Assembly (NCBI RefSeq): GCF_003205515.1
Contig: NZ_KZ826483.1
Location: forward strand, 372,001-436,000
Source of the DNA: Litorivita pollutaquae
Lineage (GTDB): Bacteria; Pseudomonadota; Alphaproteobacteria; Rhodobacterales; Rhodobacteraceae
Length of the DNA stretch: 64,000 bases
Direction of reading: 5' to 3'
The position numbers were made by a program, and so were the translations under genes. The notes under the pieces were generated by a model. That model saw nothing but the letters and a program-made list of their open reading frames with translations, did no database searches and was not told where the DNA came from. Of the stretch, positions 8,543-17,930 are shown in pieces; the stretch's first letter is position 1, and every line of letters starts with the position of its first letter.

Positions 8543-9091
8543 TCACGCGTCGCGCCATGTTCCGTTGCCTAATCCGGCAATGGAATATTCGCCGATCGAC
8601 AGGCGGATCAACCGCAGCGTCGGCAATCCGACGGCGGCGGTCATCCGGCGCACTTGGCGGTTGCGCCCTTCGGTTAGGGTGAGTTCGATCCAATGATCCG
8701 GCACGCTTTTGCGATAGCGCACCGGTGGGGTGCGCGGCCACAGCCAATCGGGCGGTTGCGTCAGGCGCGCCTTGGCGGGGCGTGTCGGGCCATCTTTGAG
8801 CATCACACCTTGGCGCAGCAGGGCGAGCGCCGCCGCATCCGGGGCCCCTTCGACTTGCGCAAGGTAGGTTTTGGGGGCTTTGTATTTCGGATCGGCAAGG
8901 CGGGCCTGCAATTTGCCATCATCGGTCAACAACAACAATCCTTCGCTGTCGCGATCCAAACGCCCCGCAGGATAGACCTGCGGCACGTCGATGTAATCGG
9001 ACAGGGTTTGACGGCTTGAGGCCTCAAGGCTGCGGTCGGTGAATTGCGACAGCACGTTGAAGGGTTTGTTGAAAAGGATCAGGCGGCTCAT
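8543..9091 (-). CDS. rluE: Ribosomal large-subunit pseudouridine synthase, RluE type
   Basis: A 182-residue RsuA/RluE-family enzyme that would convert one uridine of 23S rRNA (position 2457 in E. coli numbering for RluE) into pseudouridine. The catalytic Asp is in [15 protein letters not shown] (about residues 42-56), and [13 protein letters not shown] is the conserved C-terminal motif. The protein lacks the N-terminal S4 domain found in RsuA and RluB, and its opening [10 protein letters not shown]...FTD is characteristic of RluE. It stands alone, in the same orientation as dprA. Confidence 0.88.
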   Translation of the reverse strand: MSRLILFNKPFNVLSQFTDRSLEASSRQTLSDYIDVPQVYPAGRLDRDSEGLLLLTDDGKLQARLADPKYKAPKTYLAQVEGAPDAAALALLRQGVMLKDGPTRPAKARLTQPPDWLWPRTPPVRYRKSVPDHWIELTLTEGRNRQVRRMTAAVGLPTLRLIRLSIGEYSIAGLGNGTWRDA

Positions 9092-9155
9092 GTCCCGTTC
9101 ATGCCCGAGGGCGCGAAAAGGAGCAAGAGCCGCCCGTTATGAAACAGGTTGCGGT

Positions 9156-10577
9156 TTATGTTGCCGCGCCGCCCACGGTCAGCCCGCCGATCAATACGGT
9201 AGGTTGGCCGACGCCCACGGGCACCCATTGCCCTTGTTTGCCGCAATTGCCCATGCCGGGATCCAGTTCCATATCATTGCCAAGCGCGCGGATTTGTTTG
9301 AGCGCGGTGGCGCCGTCGCCGATCAAGGTCGCGCCTTTGACCGGCGCGCCGACCTTGCCGTTCTCGACGCGGTAGGCTTCGGTGCACGAAAACACGAATT
9401 TGCCGTTGGTGATATCGACCTGTCCGCCGCCAAAACCCACGGCATAAATGCCGTCCTTCAATTCGCTCACGACCTCGTCGCGGGTGGCATCCCCGCCAAG
9501 CATATAGGTATTGGTCATGCGCGGCATTGGCGCATGGGCATAGCTTTCACGGCGACCATTGCCCGTGGCGGCGACCCCCATGAGGCGCGCGTTCTGGCGG
9601 TCCTGCATATAGCCGACCAAAACCCCGTCCTCGATCAATGTGTTTTTGCCCGAAGGCGTGCCTTCGTCGTCCACCGAAATAGACCCGCGGCGGTCAGGGA
9701 TGGTGCCATCATCCAGAACCGTCACCCCTTTGGCCGCGACCTGTTGCCCCATGAGACCGGCAAAGGCCGAGGAGCCTTTGCGGTTGAAATCGCCCTCAAG
9801 CCCGTGGCCGATGGCTTCGTGCAGCAAAATACCGGGCCATCCGGGCCCAAGCACCACATCCATCACACCCGCGGGGGCAGGGACGGCTTGCAAATTGACG
9901 GTGGCAACGCGCAGCGCCTCGCGGGCTTTGGCCTGCCAATCGGCGGGATCAATGAGGCCGTTCAGGCCGATTCGCCCGCCGCCGCCCGCCGTGCCGCTTT
10001 CGCGGCGGCCGTTTTCCTCGACGATAACCGAGACATTGACGCGGGTCATCGGGCGCACGTCGCGGACCGAATGGCCCTCGGGGCGCAGGATTTCGATTTC
10101 CTGATGCGAGGCGGCGATGGTGGCAGAGACCTGCACCACGCGCGGATCGAGATCGCGGACAAAGGCGTCAATCTCGCGCAATGTGTCGATTTTGACCGGA
10201 AAGGGCGCGCCCATGATCGGATCTTCGTCGGTATAAAGCCGCGCATTGGTGTGTTGCGGCGCATCGGCCAAGGTGCCGCCGCCTGCGCCCACGGCAAGGC
10301 GGGTGGTATCCACCGCGCGTTTGATTGCGGCTTCGCTGATCTCGGTGGAATGGGCGTATCCGACCACTTCGCCGCGCACCGCCCGCAGGCCGAATCCTGT
10401 TGACGCATCGTAGGACGCGGTTTTCACCCGCCCGTCATCAAATACCAAGGCTTCCGAGCGGCGGCGCTCGAAGAACAGCTCGCCATCATCCGCCCCCGCC
10501 ACGGCATTGCGCAGCAGGCCAAGGGCGGCCGCGCGGTCGACCATATCGTCGAGCGGGCGAAAAGGAGTATCTGTCAT
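9156..10577 (-). CDS. tldD: Metalloprotease TldD
   Basis: A 473-residue PmbA/TldD-family metalloprotease. TldD works with TldE/PmbA in degrading or maturing small peptides such as antitoxins and modified peptides. The zinc site is visible as H253-E254-A-I-G-H257. The conserved downstream GHGLEGDFNRKGSSAF, and GNCGKQGQWVPVGVG near the C-terminus, confirm the family. GGAG precedes the start. No pmbA partner lies in the window. The gene is divergent from ctaC, and an FNR-like site lies between them. Confidence 0.95.
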   Translation of the reverse strand: MTDTPFRPLDDMVDRAAALGLLRNAVAGADDGELFFERRRSEALVFDDGRVKTASYDASTGFGLRAVRGEVVGYAHSTEISEAAIKRAVDTTRLAVGAGGGTLADAPQHTNARLYTDEDPIMGAPFPVKIDTLREIDAFVRDLDPRVVQVSATIAASHQEIEILRPEGHSVRDVRPMTRVNVSVIVEENGRRESGTAGGGGRIGLNGLIDPADWQAKAREALRVATVNLQAVPAPAGVMDVVLGPGWPGILLHEAIGHGLEGDFNRKGSSAFAGLMGQQVAAKGVTVLDDGTIPDRRGSISVDDEGTPSGKNTLIEDGVLVGYMQDRQNARLMGVAATGNGRRESYAHAPMPRMTNTYMLGGDATRDEVVSELKDGIYAVGFGGGQVDITNGKFVFSCTEAYRVENGKVGAPVKGATLIGDGATALKQIRALGNDMELDPGMGNCGKQGQWVPVGVGQPTVLIGGLTVGGAAT

Positions 10578-10609
10578 GCGTCTATTCCGTTCTTTTCAGG
10601 GGGGCGTTT

Positions 10610-10623
10610 TTGATCTAAATCAA
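10610..10623. promoter_or_regulatory. FNR/FnrL-type binding site
   Basis: A perfect dyad TTGAT-CTAA-ATCAA matches the FNR consensus TTGAT-N4-ATCAA exactly. It is 33 bases upstream of the tldD start and about 144 bases upstream of the ctaC start, so oxygen-dependent control of the aa3 oxidase genes, of tldD or of both is possible. Confidence 0.75.
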
Positions 10624-10766
10624 AAAAGCGACCGTTTGCCGCTGTCCGTATTCTTGTCACATGTGACAGAATATGATTTCTAGCGGCGACAAAACAACCG
10701 AGATTCCCGAAAATTGGGTAATTTCGCCTCATAGAATTGAACTGCCGCAACCGATCAGGGTGACCC

Positions 10767-11624
10767 ATGCGTAAATTTCTTAGCCTTCTGGCCCCAACGG
10801 CCGCCACTTTGGCCGCGACCACTGCACTTCCCGCTTCTGCGCAGGAGGCATTGGAGACGGTGGGTAAACCGCATCTTGGCGGTGTGGGTTTCCAGCCCGC
10901 CGCAACCGAACTTGCGCGCGACTTGCAATGGCTGGATGGAATGCTTTTGTGGATCATCGGCGTTATCGTGGTCTTCGTGTGCGTTTTGCTTGTCGTGGTT
11001 ATGCTGCGCTACAACCGCCGTTCGAACCCGACGCCGTCCTCTTTCACCCATAACACTCCGATCGAGGTGGCGTGGACTTTGGTTCCGATCCTTGTGCTGG
11101 TTGTGATCTGCGCGTTTTCCTTGCCGGTGTTGTTCAAACAACAAGAAATTCCCGAGGCCGACATCACCATCAAAGTCACCGGATACCAATGGTATTGGGG
11201 CTATGAGTATGTTGACGAAGGCTTTGAATTCGAAAGCTTCCTGCTTGGCAAAGACGAATTGGCCGAAAATGGCTATGCCGAGGATGAGTATCTCTTGGCC
11301 ACCGATACCGCAGTGGTTGTTCCGCTCGGCAAGACCGTGGTGATGCAGGTGACGGGCGCCGATGTGATCCACTCCTGGGCAATGCCTGCCTTTGGTGTGA
11401 AGCAAGATGCCGTGCCGGGACGTTTGGCGCAACTTTGGTTCGAAGCCGAGCGTGAGGGTGTCTACTTCGGTCAGTGTTCCGAACTGTGCGGCAAGGATCA
11501 CGCCTATATGCCGATCACTGTCAAAGTTGTCAGCCAAGAAGCCTATGACAAATGGTTGGCAGAGGCCAAAGACGAGTATGCCGCAGTGGGCGACACCCCT
11601 TATAAAGTGGCGCTTGCTCACTGA
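10767..11624 (+). CDS. ctaC: Cytochrome c oxidase subunit II (aa3 type)
   Basis: A 285-residue subunit carrying the CuA centre that accepts electrons from cytochrome c. A signal peptide (1-26, ending ASAQE) precedes two membrane helices (about 57-80 and 103-123), with the cupredoxin domain in the periplasm. The CuA ligands are all present: H202, C237, E239, C241, H245 and M248. QWYWGYEY at about 141-148 is the aromatic patch for electron entry. Subunit I is not in the window. The assembly genes ctaB and ctaG and subunit III follow on the same strand. Confidence 0.97.
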   Translation: MRKFLSLLAPTAATLAATTALPASAQEALETVGKPHLGGVGFQPAATELARDLQWLDGMLLWIIGVIVVFVCVLLVVVMLRYNRRSNPTPSSFTHNTPIEVAWTLVPILVLVVICAFSLPVLFKQQEIPEADITIKVTGYQWYWGYEYVDEGFEFESFLLGKDELAENGYAEDEYLLATDTAVVVPLGKTVVMQVTGADVIHSWAMPAFGVKQDAVPGRLAQLWFEAEREGVYFGQCSELCGKDHAYMPITVKVVSQEAYDKWLAEAKDEYAAVGDTPYKVALAH

Positions 11625-11963
11625 GGTGGCGCTTTGGTCGCGCCACGCCGGATAGGCGGCGGGGCGCGGCAGGTCGATGATCCTGCGCCCGGTTCGGGGC
11701 GAGGAGCGGGTGCCGCCGATGCCGGATGTGCGCGCTGCCGCGCAGAAGGTCACGTCGCCACCAAGTCGCGGCACCAAAGGGTGCCCCGCACCAGATTTCG
11801 GGCAAGGCGGTCGCGCCTTGTTGATGCGATATAGCCACCCGCCTCGTTGTCGAGGCGCTCCTATGCCGGAACATGATCCGCGCACAGGTCAACACCCAAA
11901 GCACGGGGGCAGAGGCCGGCGCCACATGGCCGCCCCGAGACCCGAGTTGAAAACGGAGCCAGC
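11625..11963. other. Long leader between ctaC and ctaB
   Basis: This 339-base gap holds no supported gene. A perfect 7-bp hairpin (GTGGCGC...GCGCCAC) starts right at the ctaC stop (about 11626-11646) but has no T run. It could act as an RNA stabiliser or attenuator that sets subunit II apart from the assembly genes. An alternative is simple decay of a lost gene. Confidence 0.4.
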
Positions 11964-12905
11964 ATGAGCGACGCGAGCCTCAATACCACGACCCAAGACG
12001 GCGATGCCGGATTTGGCGATTTCTTTGCCCTGCTTAAGCCGCGGGTGATGTCTTTGGTGGTGTTCACGGCCTTGGTGGGCCTTTTGGCCGCGCCGGTGCC
12101 GGTGAACCCGATTGTTGCATTCGCGTCGATCCTGTTTATCGCAGTGGGCGGCGGAGCGTCCGGGGCGCTGAATATGTGGTGGGACGCGGATATCGACCGG
12201 ATCATGAAGCGCACCCAAAGCCGCCCGATCCCTGCGGGCCGGCTGAGCGAAGGCGATGCTTTGGGGCTTGGCGCGACCCTGTCGGTTTTCGCGGTTGTGA
12301 TGCTGTTTCTGGCGTCGAATATCGTCGCGGCGGGGCTTTTGGCCTTCACGATCTTTTTCTATGTGGTGATCTACACCATGTGGCTCAAACGGTGGACCCC
12401 GCAGAACATCGTCATCGGCGGTGCGGCGGGGGCATTTCCTCCGATGATCGGCTGGGCCGTGGCCACGGGCGGTATTTCAATCGAATCGGTGCTGATGTTC
12501 ACCATCGTCTTTATGTGGACGCCGCCGCATTTCTGGGCGCTGGCGTTGTTCATGAAATCCGATTACCGCGACGCGGGCGTGCCGATGTTGACGGTCACCC
12601 ATGGCCGCACATCCACACGCAAGCACATTCTCGTTTACACGCTGCTGTTGGCCCCGATTGCGATTGGCACGGCCTTCACCTCGATCGGCGGGCCGGTTTA
12701 TCTGGCGGCGGCTGTGGTTTTGAATGCGCTGTTCATCAAAGGTGCCATCACGATCTGGCGCCGCGACGAGACGCAGGCCGAAGCAGATGGTTACCGCACC
12801 GAGAAACGCTTTTTCGCGCTGTCTTTGGTCTATCTCTTTGCGCACTTCCTCGCGATTCTGGCCGAAGCGGGCCTTGGCCAATTTGGTCTTGGGGGCTGGG
12901 CATGA
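11964..12905 (+). CDS. ctaB: Protoheme IX farnesyltransferase (haem O synthase)
   Basis: A 313-residue multi-pass membrane prenyltransferase of the UbiA superfamily that adds a farnesyl tail to haem B to give haem O, the precursor of haem A for aa3 oxidase. The first Asp-rich motif is [21 protein letters not shown] (about residues 71-90), and the second loop is visible at [20 protein letters not shown] precedes the ATG. The last codon overlaps the start of the next gene (ATGA). Confidence 0.96.
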   Translation: MSDASLNTTTQDGDAGFGDFFALLKPRVMSLVVFTALVGLLAAPVPVNPIVAFASILFIAVGGGASGALNMWWDADIDRIMKRTQSRPIPAGRLSEGDALGLGATLSVFAVVMLFLASNIVAAGLLAFTIFFYVVIYTMWLKRWTPQNIVIGGAAGAFPPMIGWAVATGGISIESVLMFTIVFMWTPPHFWALALFMKSDYRDAGVPMLTVTHGRTSTRKHILVYTLLLAPIAIGTAFTSIGGPVYLAAAVVLNALFIKGAITIWRRDETQAEADGYRTEKRFFALSLVYLFAHFLAILAEAGLGQFGLGGWA

Positions 12906-13090
12906 GTTTCGAGAAAGTCGAACACGCGCTGCACAAGCGCCGTAAGAGCCGCAACATCGGCCTTGGCGCGGTGTTGATCGGGTTCGTGGCCTTGGTTTTC
13001 GTCCTGACCATTGCAAAGGTGGTGGATGAGGGCGATGCGCAGCGGGCCGAACAAGCCCTACGCATCAATCCCCCGAAAGCGAGTGAGTAA
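12902..13090 (+). CDS. Small single-span membrane protein of the cytochrome oxidase cluster
   Basis: A 62-residue protein ([18 protein letters not shown]...) with a very basic N-terminus, one transmembrane segment (about residues 21-41, [21 protein letters not shown]) and a short polar tail. Its start overlaps ctaB (ATGA) and its stop overlaps the ctaG start (TAATG), so translation of the three genes is coupled. A small protein in this place is usual in Rhodobacterales cta clusters. Its role is not known to me; assembly or an accessory subunit of the aa3 oxidase is the obvious inference. Confidence 0.8.
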   Translation: MSFEKVEHALHKRRKSRNIGLGAVLIGFVALVFVLTIAKVVDEGDAQRAEQALRINPPKASE

Positions 13091-13665
13091 TGGCGATGAC
13101 TGGACCTCAAAAAACCGTGACACGATTGGTGGGTGTTGTGCTCGTCATGGGCGCGCTGAGCTGGGCTTCGGTGCCCTTCTATAGCTGGTTTTGTGCGGTC
13201 ACCGGATTTGGCGGTGTGACACAGACGGCGAATGCCGGATCGGATATGGTTCTGGATCAGACGATCAAGGTCCGCTTTGATGCCTCTAAAGAACGCGGCA
13301 TGCCGTGGGAATTCACCCCGGTGCAACGCGAGATGGAATTGCGCATCGGCGAAACCGGATTGGCCTTTTACGAGGCCTACAATCCGACAGACCGCCCTGT
13401 TGCGGGCCAAGCGAATTACAATGTCGCACCTTTTTCGGCCGGCGGGTTCTTCACCAAGATCGATTGTTTCTGCTTTACCGAGCAGGTTTTACAACCCGGC
13501 GAGCGGGTGCAGATGCCCGTGACCTTTTATGTCGACCCCGAAATCGTCACGGATCGTGAAGGAAAGTTTGTTCATACGATCACGCTGTCCTATACGTTTC
13601 ATGAAATCGACCTGCCCGAAGCGCAAGCCGCTCTGGCGCAGGACGTGAAAACAAACCTAAACTAA
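13090..13665 (+). CDS. ctaG: Cytochrome c oxidase assembly protein CtaG (Cox11)
   Basis: A 191-residue Cox11-family copper chaperone that delivers copper to the CuB site of subunit I. One N-terminal membrane anchor (about 9-31) is followed by the periplasmic beta-domain. The copper-binding CFCFTEQ motif is at about residues 128-134, and VDPEI, another family mark, follows. The start overlaps the preceding gene by one base. Confidence 0.95.
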   Translation: MAMTGPQKTVTRLVGVVLVMGALSWASVPFYSWFCAVTGFGGVTQTANAGSDMVLDQTIKVRFDASKERGMPWEFTPVQREMELRIGETGLAFYEAYNPTDRPVAGQANYNVAPFSAGGFFTKIDCFCFTEQVLQPGERVQMPVTFYVDPEIVTDREGKFVHTITLSYTFHEIDLPEAQAALAQDVKTNLN

Positions 13666-13689
13666 GGCCTTCCAACGAGGGAATATCTA

Positions 13690-14490
13690 ATGGCGCACGA
13701 GAAAAATCACGACTACCACATTCTACCCCCATCGCTATGGCCGCTTCTGGGTGCCGTTGCAGGGTTTGTCATGTTCTACGGTGCGGTGATGTATTTCGCC
13801 GATCACGGTCCGTGGATGTTCTTTGCAGGCTGTGTTGGCGTGCTCTATGTGATGTTCGGATGGTGGTCCGAAGTTATCGCGGAAAGCCAGGTCGGCGATC
13901 ACACACCGGTTGTGCGCATCGGCCTGCGCTATGGTTTCATCTTGTTTATCATGTCCGAGGTGATGTTCTTCGTGGCGTGGTTCTGGAGTTTCTTCAAACA
14001 CGCGATGTATCCGATGGGCCCGATGAGCCCGATCAAGGATGGCGTTTGGCCACCTGCGGGCATTGAAACCTTTGATCCGTGGCATTTGCCCCTGATCAAC
14101 ACGTTGATCTTGCTGTGCTCGGGCGCGGCGGCAACATGGGCGCACCATGCGCTTGTGCATGAAAACAACCGCAAAGACATGGCCAATGGCTTGATCCTTT
14201 CGGTCGTGCTCGGCCTGATCTTTACTGTGTTCCAAGCCTATGAATATAGCCATGCGGCCTTCGGGTTTTCGGGCAACATCTATGGCGCCAACTTCTTTAT
14301 GGCGACGGGCTTCCACGGCGCCCATGTAATCATCGGCACGATCTTCCTGTTCATCTGCTACTTGCGGGTGCGGCGCGGCCATTTCACGCAGGAGCGTCAC
14401 GTCGGGTTCGAAGCGGCGGCTTGGTACTGGCACTTTGTTGACGTTGTCTGGCTCTTCCTCTTCGCTGCGGTTTATATCTGGGGCGGCTGA
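13690..14490 (+). CDS. ctaE: Cytochrome c oxidase subunit III
   Basis: A 266-residue protein of seven membrane helices that stabilises the aa3 oxidase core and binds lipid. Signature stretches are [35 protein letters not shown] and the C-terminal [26 protein letters not shown] contains the ribosome binding site. It completes the ctaC-ctaB-ctaG-ctaE set. Confidence 0.97.
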   Translation: MAHEKNHDYHILPPSLWPLLGAVAGFVMFYGAVMYFADHGPWMFFAGCVGVLYVMFGWWSEVIAESQVGDHTPVVRIGLRYGFILFIMSEVMFFVAWFWSFFKHAMYPMGPMSPIKDGVWPPAGIETFDPWHLPLINTLILLCSGAAATWAHHALVHENNRKDMANGLILSVVLGLIFTVFQAYEYSHAAFGFSGNIYGANFFMATGFHGAHVIIGTIFLFICYLRVRRGHFTQERHVGFEAAAWYWHFVDVVWLFLFAAVYIWGG

Positions 14491-14606
14491 CCGGGCCATG
14501 TCTTGCCGGATACCCGAAACGGGTTGAAGGCGGGGGCAAAAACGCATTATCAGAGCGCGGGCGGCATTCATGTGCGCCCGCGTTTTCTTTATCGCGGAGA
14601 GGGCCT

Positions 14607-15281
14607 TTGCGCCGGATCATCATCCCTTTAATTTTTGGCCTTGCCGGTGCGGCGATCTTGATCTCGCTCGGCACATGGCAAGTGCAGCGGCTGACCTGGA
14701 AAGAAGCGGTTCTTGCCGATATCGAGGCGCGCATTTCTGCCGCCCCGGTGGAAATCCCTGCCGCACTTGAACCCGAAGCGGATCGCTATCTGCCGGTCAC
14801 CGCGACCGGCACCTATGGCGCAGAGCGCATTCGTGTCCTGTCAAGCCGCCAACTATACGGGGCCGGCTACCGGGTCATTTCCCCCTTTGACATTGGCGGG
14901 CGGCGCATCCTCATCGACCGCGGATTTGTGCTGGAGCGCGACGCTATTCCGGCCCCGCCTGCAGGCGAAGTGACGCTGACAGGCAATCTGCATTGGCCGT
15001 CTGAGACCGACAAATATACGCCCGCGCCGGACCCCAAGGCGGATATCTGGTTTGCCCGCGATGTGCCCGCCATGGCGGCGGCGCTTGATACCGATCCGGT
15101 GCTTTTGGTGCGGCGCACGGGGCCGGACGGGGCCGATGTTACGCCTTTGCCCGTTGATACCGTGGGCATTCCTAACAATCATCTGCAATATGCGCTGACT
15201 TGGTTCTCTTTGGCCTTTATCTGGTTGGGGATGACGGGTTACTTCATCTGGCGCATTCGCAATCCGCTGAAAGGCAATTGA
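14607..15281 (+). CDS. SURF1-family cytochrome oxidase assembly protein
   Basis: A 224-residue SURF1/Shy1 homologue, needed for haem A insertion into subunit I. It starts with TTG at 14607; GGAGAGGG lies 4-11 bases upstream and no ATG is available nearby. Two membrane helices flank a periplasmic domain: residues about 4-20 (LGTWQVQR follows, the SURF1 signature) and about 196-215 (WFSLAFIWLGMTGYF). NNHLQYALTW at about 189-198 is the second conserved block. The stop is one base from the thrC start. Confidence 0.92.
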   Translation: MRRIIIPLIFGLAGAAILISLGTWQVQRLTWKEAVLADIEARISAAPVEIPAALEPEADRYLPVTATGTYGAERIRVLSSRQLYGAGYRVISPFDIGGRRILIDRGFVLERDAIPAPPAGEVTLTGNLHWPSETDKYTPAPDPKADIWFARDVPAMAAALDTDPVLLVRRTGPDGADVTPLPVDTVGIPNNHLQYALTWFSLAFIWLGMTGYFIWRIRNPLKGN

Positions 15282-15282
15282 C

Positions 15283-16671
15283 GTGAAATATATCTCAACC
15301 CGCGGCGCTGCGCCGATCCTGAGTTTTGAAGAAGCGATGTTGTCAGGCCTGGCCCGTGACGGTGGCCTTTACCTGCCCGAAAGCATCCCGACGTTGAGCC
15401 ATGGCGATATCGCGGCCCTGTCCGGTTTGCCCTACGAGGAAATCGCCTTTCGTATCATGCGGCCGTTCATCGGCGAGACCTTTACCGATGACGAATTTGC
15501 CGAGATCATCGCCAAGGCCTATGCCGGTTTTGGCCATGACGCCCGCGCGCCTTTGGTGCAATTGGCTGAAAATCACTTTTTGCTCGAATTGTTCCACGGT
15601 CCGACCTTGGCGTTCAAAGATTTTGCCATGCAGTTGATCGGCCAATTGTTCGAGGCGTCCCTCAAACGGTCTGGCAACCGGGTCACCATCGTCGGTGCGA
15701 CCTCCGGCGACACCGGATCGGCCGCGATCGAAGCGTTTCGCGGATTGGAGGCGGTGGATGTGTTCATTCTTTATCCGCATGGCCGCGTCTCCGAAGTGCA
15801 GCGCCGCCAAATGACCACACCCAGCGAAAGCAATGTGCATACTTTGGCGATGGACGGGCATTTCGATGATTGCCAAGCCCGCGTCAAAGACATGTTCAAT
15901 GATTTCGATTTCCGCGACGGGGTGCGTTTGGCAGGGGTCAATTCGATCAACTGGGCGCGGGTTCTGGCGCAGGTGGTCTATTATTTCTCCTCTGCCGTGA
16001 GCCTTGGCGCGCCGCATCGCAAGGTCAGCTTCACCGTGCCGACCGGCAATTTCGGTGATATTTTCGCAGGCTACATCGCCAAACGCATGGGGCTTCCGAT
16101 TGAGCAACTCGTCGTGGCGACCAACCAAAACGATATCTTGCACCGCTGCCTTGCGACTGGCGACTATCGTCCCGATGGTGTGATCCCCTCGATCAGCCCC
16201 TCGATGGATATCCAAGTCTCGTCCAATTTCGAGCGCGCGCTTTTCTACGCCTATGGCGGCGATGGTGCGGCGATCTCGGCCTTGATGGATGAATTGAAAG
16301 AGGGCGGTTTCAAGGTCAGCCAAGGTGCCCGCGAGGCGTTGTCGGAAACCTTTAATTCGGGCCGTGTCTCGGAAGAGGACACTTTGGCGACGATCCGCAA
16401 CACCTTTGCCCGCACCGGCGAATTGTTGTGCCCGCATAGCGCGGTCGGCGTCCAAGTCGCCAATGCTCAGCGCATCGGCCATACCCCGATGATTACGCTG
16501 GCCACGGCGCATCCCGCCAAATTCCCCGATGCGGTGAAATCCGCATCGGGCGTGCATCCTGCATTGCCGCCGCGTATGGCCGATTTGTTTGACCGCGACG
16601 AGCGCGTCACCCGGATCGGCAATGACCTTGGCGCTATTGAAACCTTGATCCGCGAGCGTATTGCCCTTTGA
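15283..16671 (+). CDS. thrC: Threonine synthase
   Basis: A 462-residue PLP enzyme that converts O-phosphohomoserine into threonine. It starts with GTG one base after the SURF1 stop. The N-terminal MKYISTRG and ARDGGLYLPE are typical, the PLP Lys is in TLAFKDFAMQL (about residue 111), and TGNFGDIFAGY is the phosphate-binding loop. It belongs to the longer fungal/proteobacterial class of threonine synthases. The stop overlaps the M16 protease start (TTGA). Confidence 0.97.
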   Translation: MKYISTRGAAPILSFEEAMLSGLARDGGLYLPESIPTLSHGDIAALSGLPYEEIAFRIMRPFIGETFTDDEFAEIIAKAYAGFGHDARAPLVQLAENHFLLELFHGPTLAFKDFAMQLIGQLFEASLKRSGNRVTIVGATSGDTGSAAIEAFRGLEAVDVFILYPHGRVSEVQRRQMTTPSESNVHTLAMDGHFDDCQARVKDMFNDFDFRDGVRLAGVNSINWARVLAQVVYYFSSAVSLGAPHRKVSFTVPTGNFGDIFAGYIAKRMGLPIEQLVVATNQNDILHRCLATGDYRPDGVIPSISPSMDIQVSSNFERALFYAYGGDGAAISALMDELKEGGFKVSQGAREALSETFNSGRVSEEDTLATIRNTFARTGELLCPHSAVGVQVANAQRIGHTPMITLATAHPAKFPDAVKSASGVHPALPPRMADLFDRDERVTRIGNDLGAIETLIRERIAL

Positions 16672-17930
16672 CCGTCGAATTTCATACCCTCTCCAACGGG
16701 TTCCGCATTGTCACCGAAACCATGCCGGGATTGGAAAGCGCGTCGATCGGCATTTGGGTGACCGCAGGTGGGCGTGACGAGCGCACCGAGCAAAACGGCA
16801 TCGCGCATTTTCTCGAGCATATGGCGTTCAAGGGCACGGCGCGGCGGACGGCTTTGCAAATTGCCGAATCCATCGAAGATGTCGGCGGCTATATCAATGC
16901 CTACACCAGCCGCGAATCCACGGCCTATTACGCGCGGGTGCTGCGTGCCGATGTGCCGCTGGCTTTGGATGTGATTGCTGATATTTTGCGCAATCCGGCC
17001 TTTGATGCGGATGAAATAGAGGTCGAACGCGGCGTGATTTTGCAAGAGATCGGGCAGGCATTGGATACGCCGGACGATGTGATTTTCGATTGGTTGCAAG
17101 AAGAGGCTTACGGCGATCACCCGATGGGGCGCACGATCCTTGGCCCTGCGGAGCGGGTGCGGGCATTCGGGCGCGGCGATCTGGAAGGTTTCGTGGCACA
17201 GCATTATGGACCCGGCAATATGATTCTGGCGGCCGCAGGCGCGGTGGATCATGCGGCCTTGGTTGCCGAGGCGGAAAAGCTTTTCGGCGATATGGCACCG
17301 GTGGCGGTTTCGACCCCCGAGGCTGCACGCTGGATTGGCGGCGAGAAACGCCAGGAAAAGCAGCTCGAACAAACCCATTTCGCTTTGGGGGTTGAAGGGC
17401 CGGATTACCGCGACGAGATGATCTATACCGCGCAGATCTATTCATCTGCTTTGGGCGGCGGCATGTCGTCGCGCTTGTTCCAGGAGATCCGCGAAAAACG
17501 CGGGCTGTGTTATACGATTTTCGCGCAGACCGGCGCGTATTCCGATGGCGGGATGATGACGATTTACGCCGGAACCAGCCCCGAGATGATGGGCGAGTTG
17601 GCGGGCATCACCATCGACGAAATGAAACGCGCCGCCGATGATATGAGCGCGCCCGAAGTGGCGCGGGCGCGGGCGCAAATGAAGGCGGGTATGCTGATGG
17701 GTCTTGAGGGACCTTCGAACCGCGCCGAACGTCTGGCGCGGATGATTCAGATTTGGAACCGGGTGCCTGAACTCTCGGAAATTGTTGAACGGATCGATAA
17801 TGTGACCACGGGTGATGTCAAAGCCTTTGCTGCCGAGGCCGCCACATCGGCAAATCTTGCTTTGGCGCAATACGGGCAGCTGGGGCATGCGTCGACGCTT
17901 GATGATCTCGAAATGCGGCGTCGCGGCTGA
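16668..17930 (+). CDS. M16-family zinc peptidase (processing-peptidase-like)
   Basis: A 420-residue homologue of the mitochondrial processing peptidase beta subunit. The inverted zinc motif is H47-F-L-E50-H51, and the third ligand region ILQEIGQALDTPDD follows about 75 residues later. The C-terminal half has the glycine-rich LGGGMSSRLFQEIREKRGLCY. It starts with TTG inside the thrC stop, so it depends on thrC translation. The thrC-M16 pairing is common in Rhodobacterales. Its substrate is unknown. Confidence 0.92.
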   Translation: MTVEFHTLSNGFRIVTETMPGLESASIGIWVTAGGRDERTEQNGIAHFLEHMAFKGTARRTALQIAESIEDVGGYINAYTSRESTAYYARVLRADVPLALDVIADILRNPAFDADEIEVERGVILQEIGQALDTPDDVIFDWLQEEAYGDHPMGRTILGPAERVRAFGRGDLEGFVAQHYGPGNMILAAAGAVDHAALVAEAEKLFGDMAPVAVSTPEAARWIGGEKRQEKQLEQTHFALGVEGPDYRDEMIYTAQIYSSALGGGMSSRLFQEIREKRGLCYTIFAQTGAYSDGGMMTIYAGTSPEMMGELAGITIDEMKRAADDMSAPEVARARAQMKAGMLMGLEGPSNRAERLARMIQIWNRVPELSEIVERIDNVTTGDVKAFAAEAATSANLALAQYGQLGHASTLDDLEMRRRG

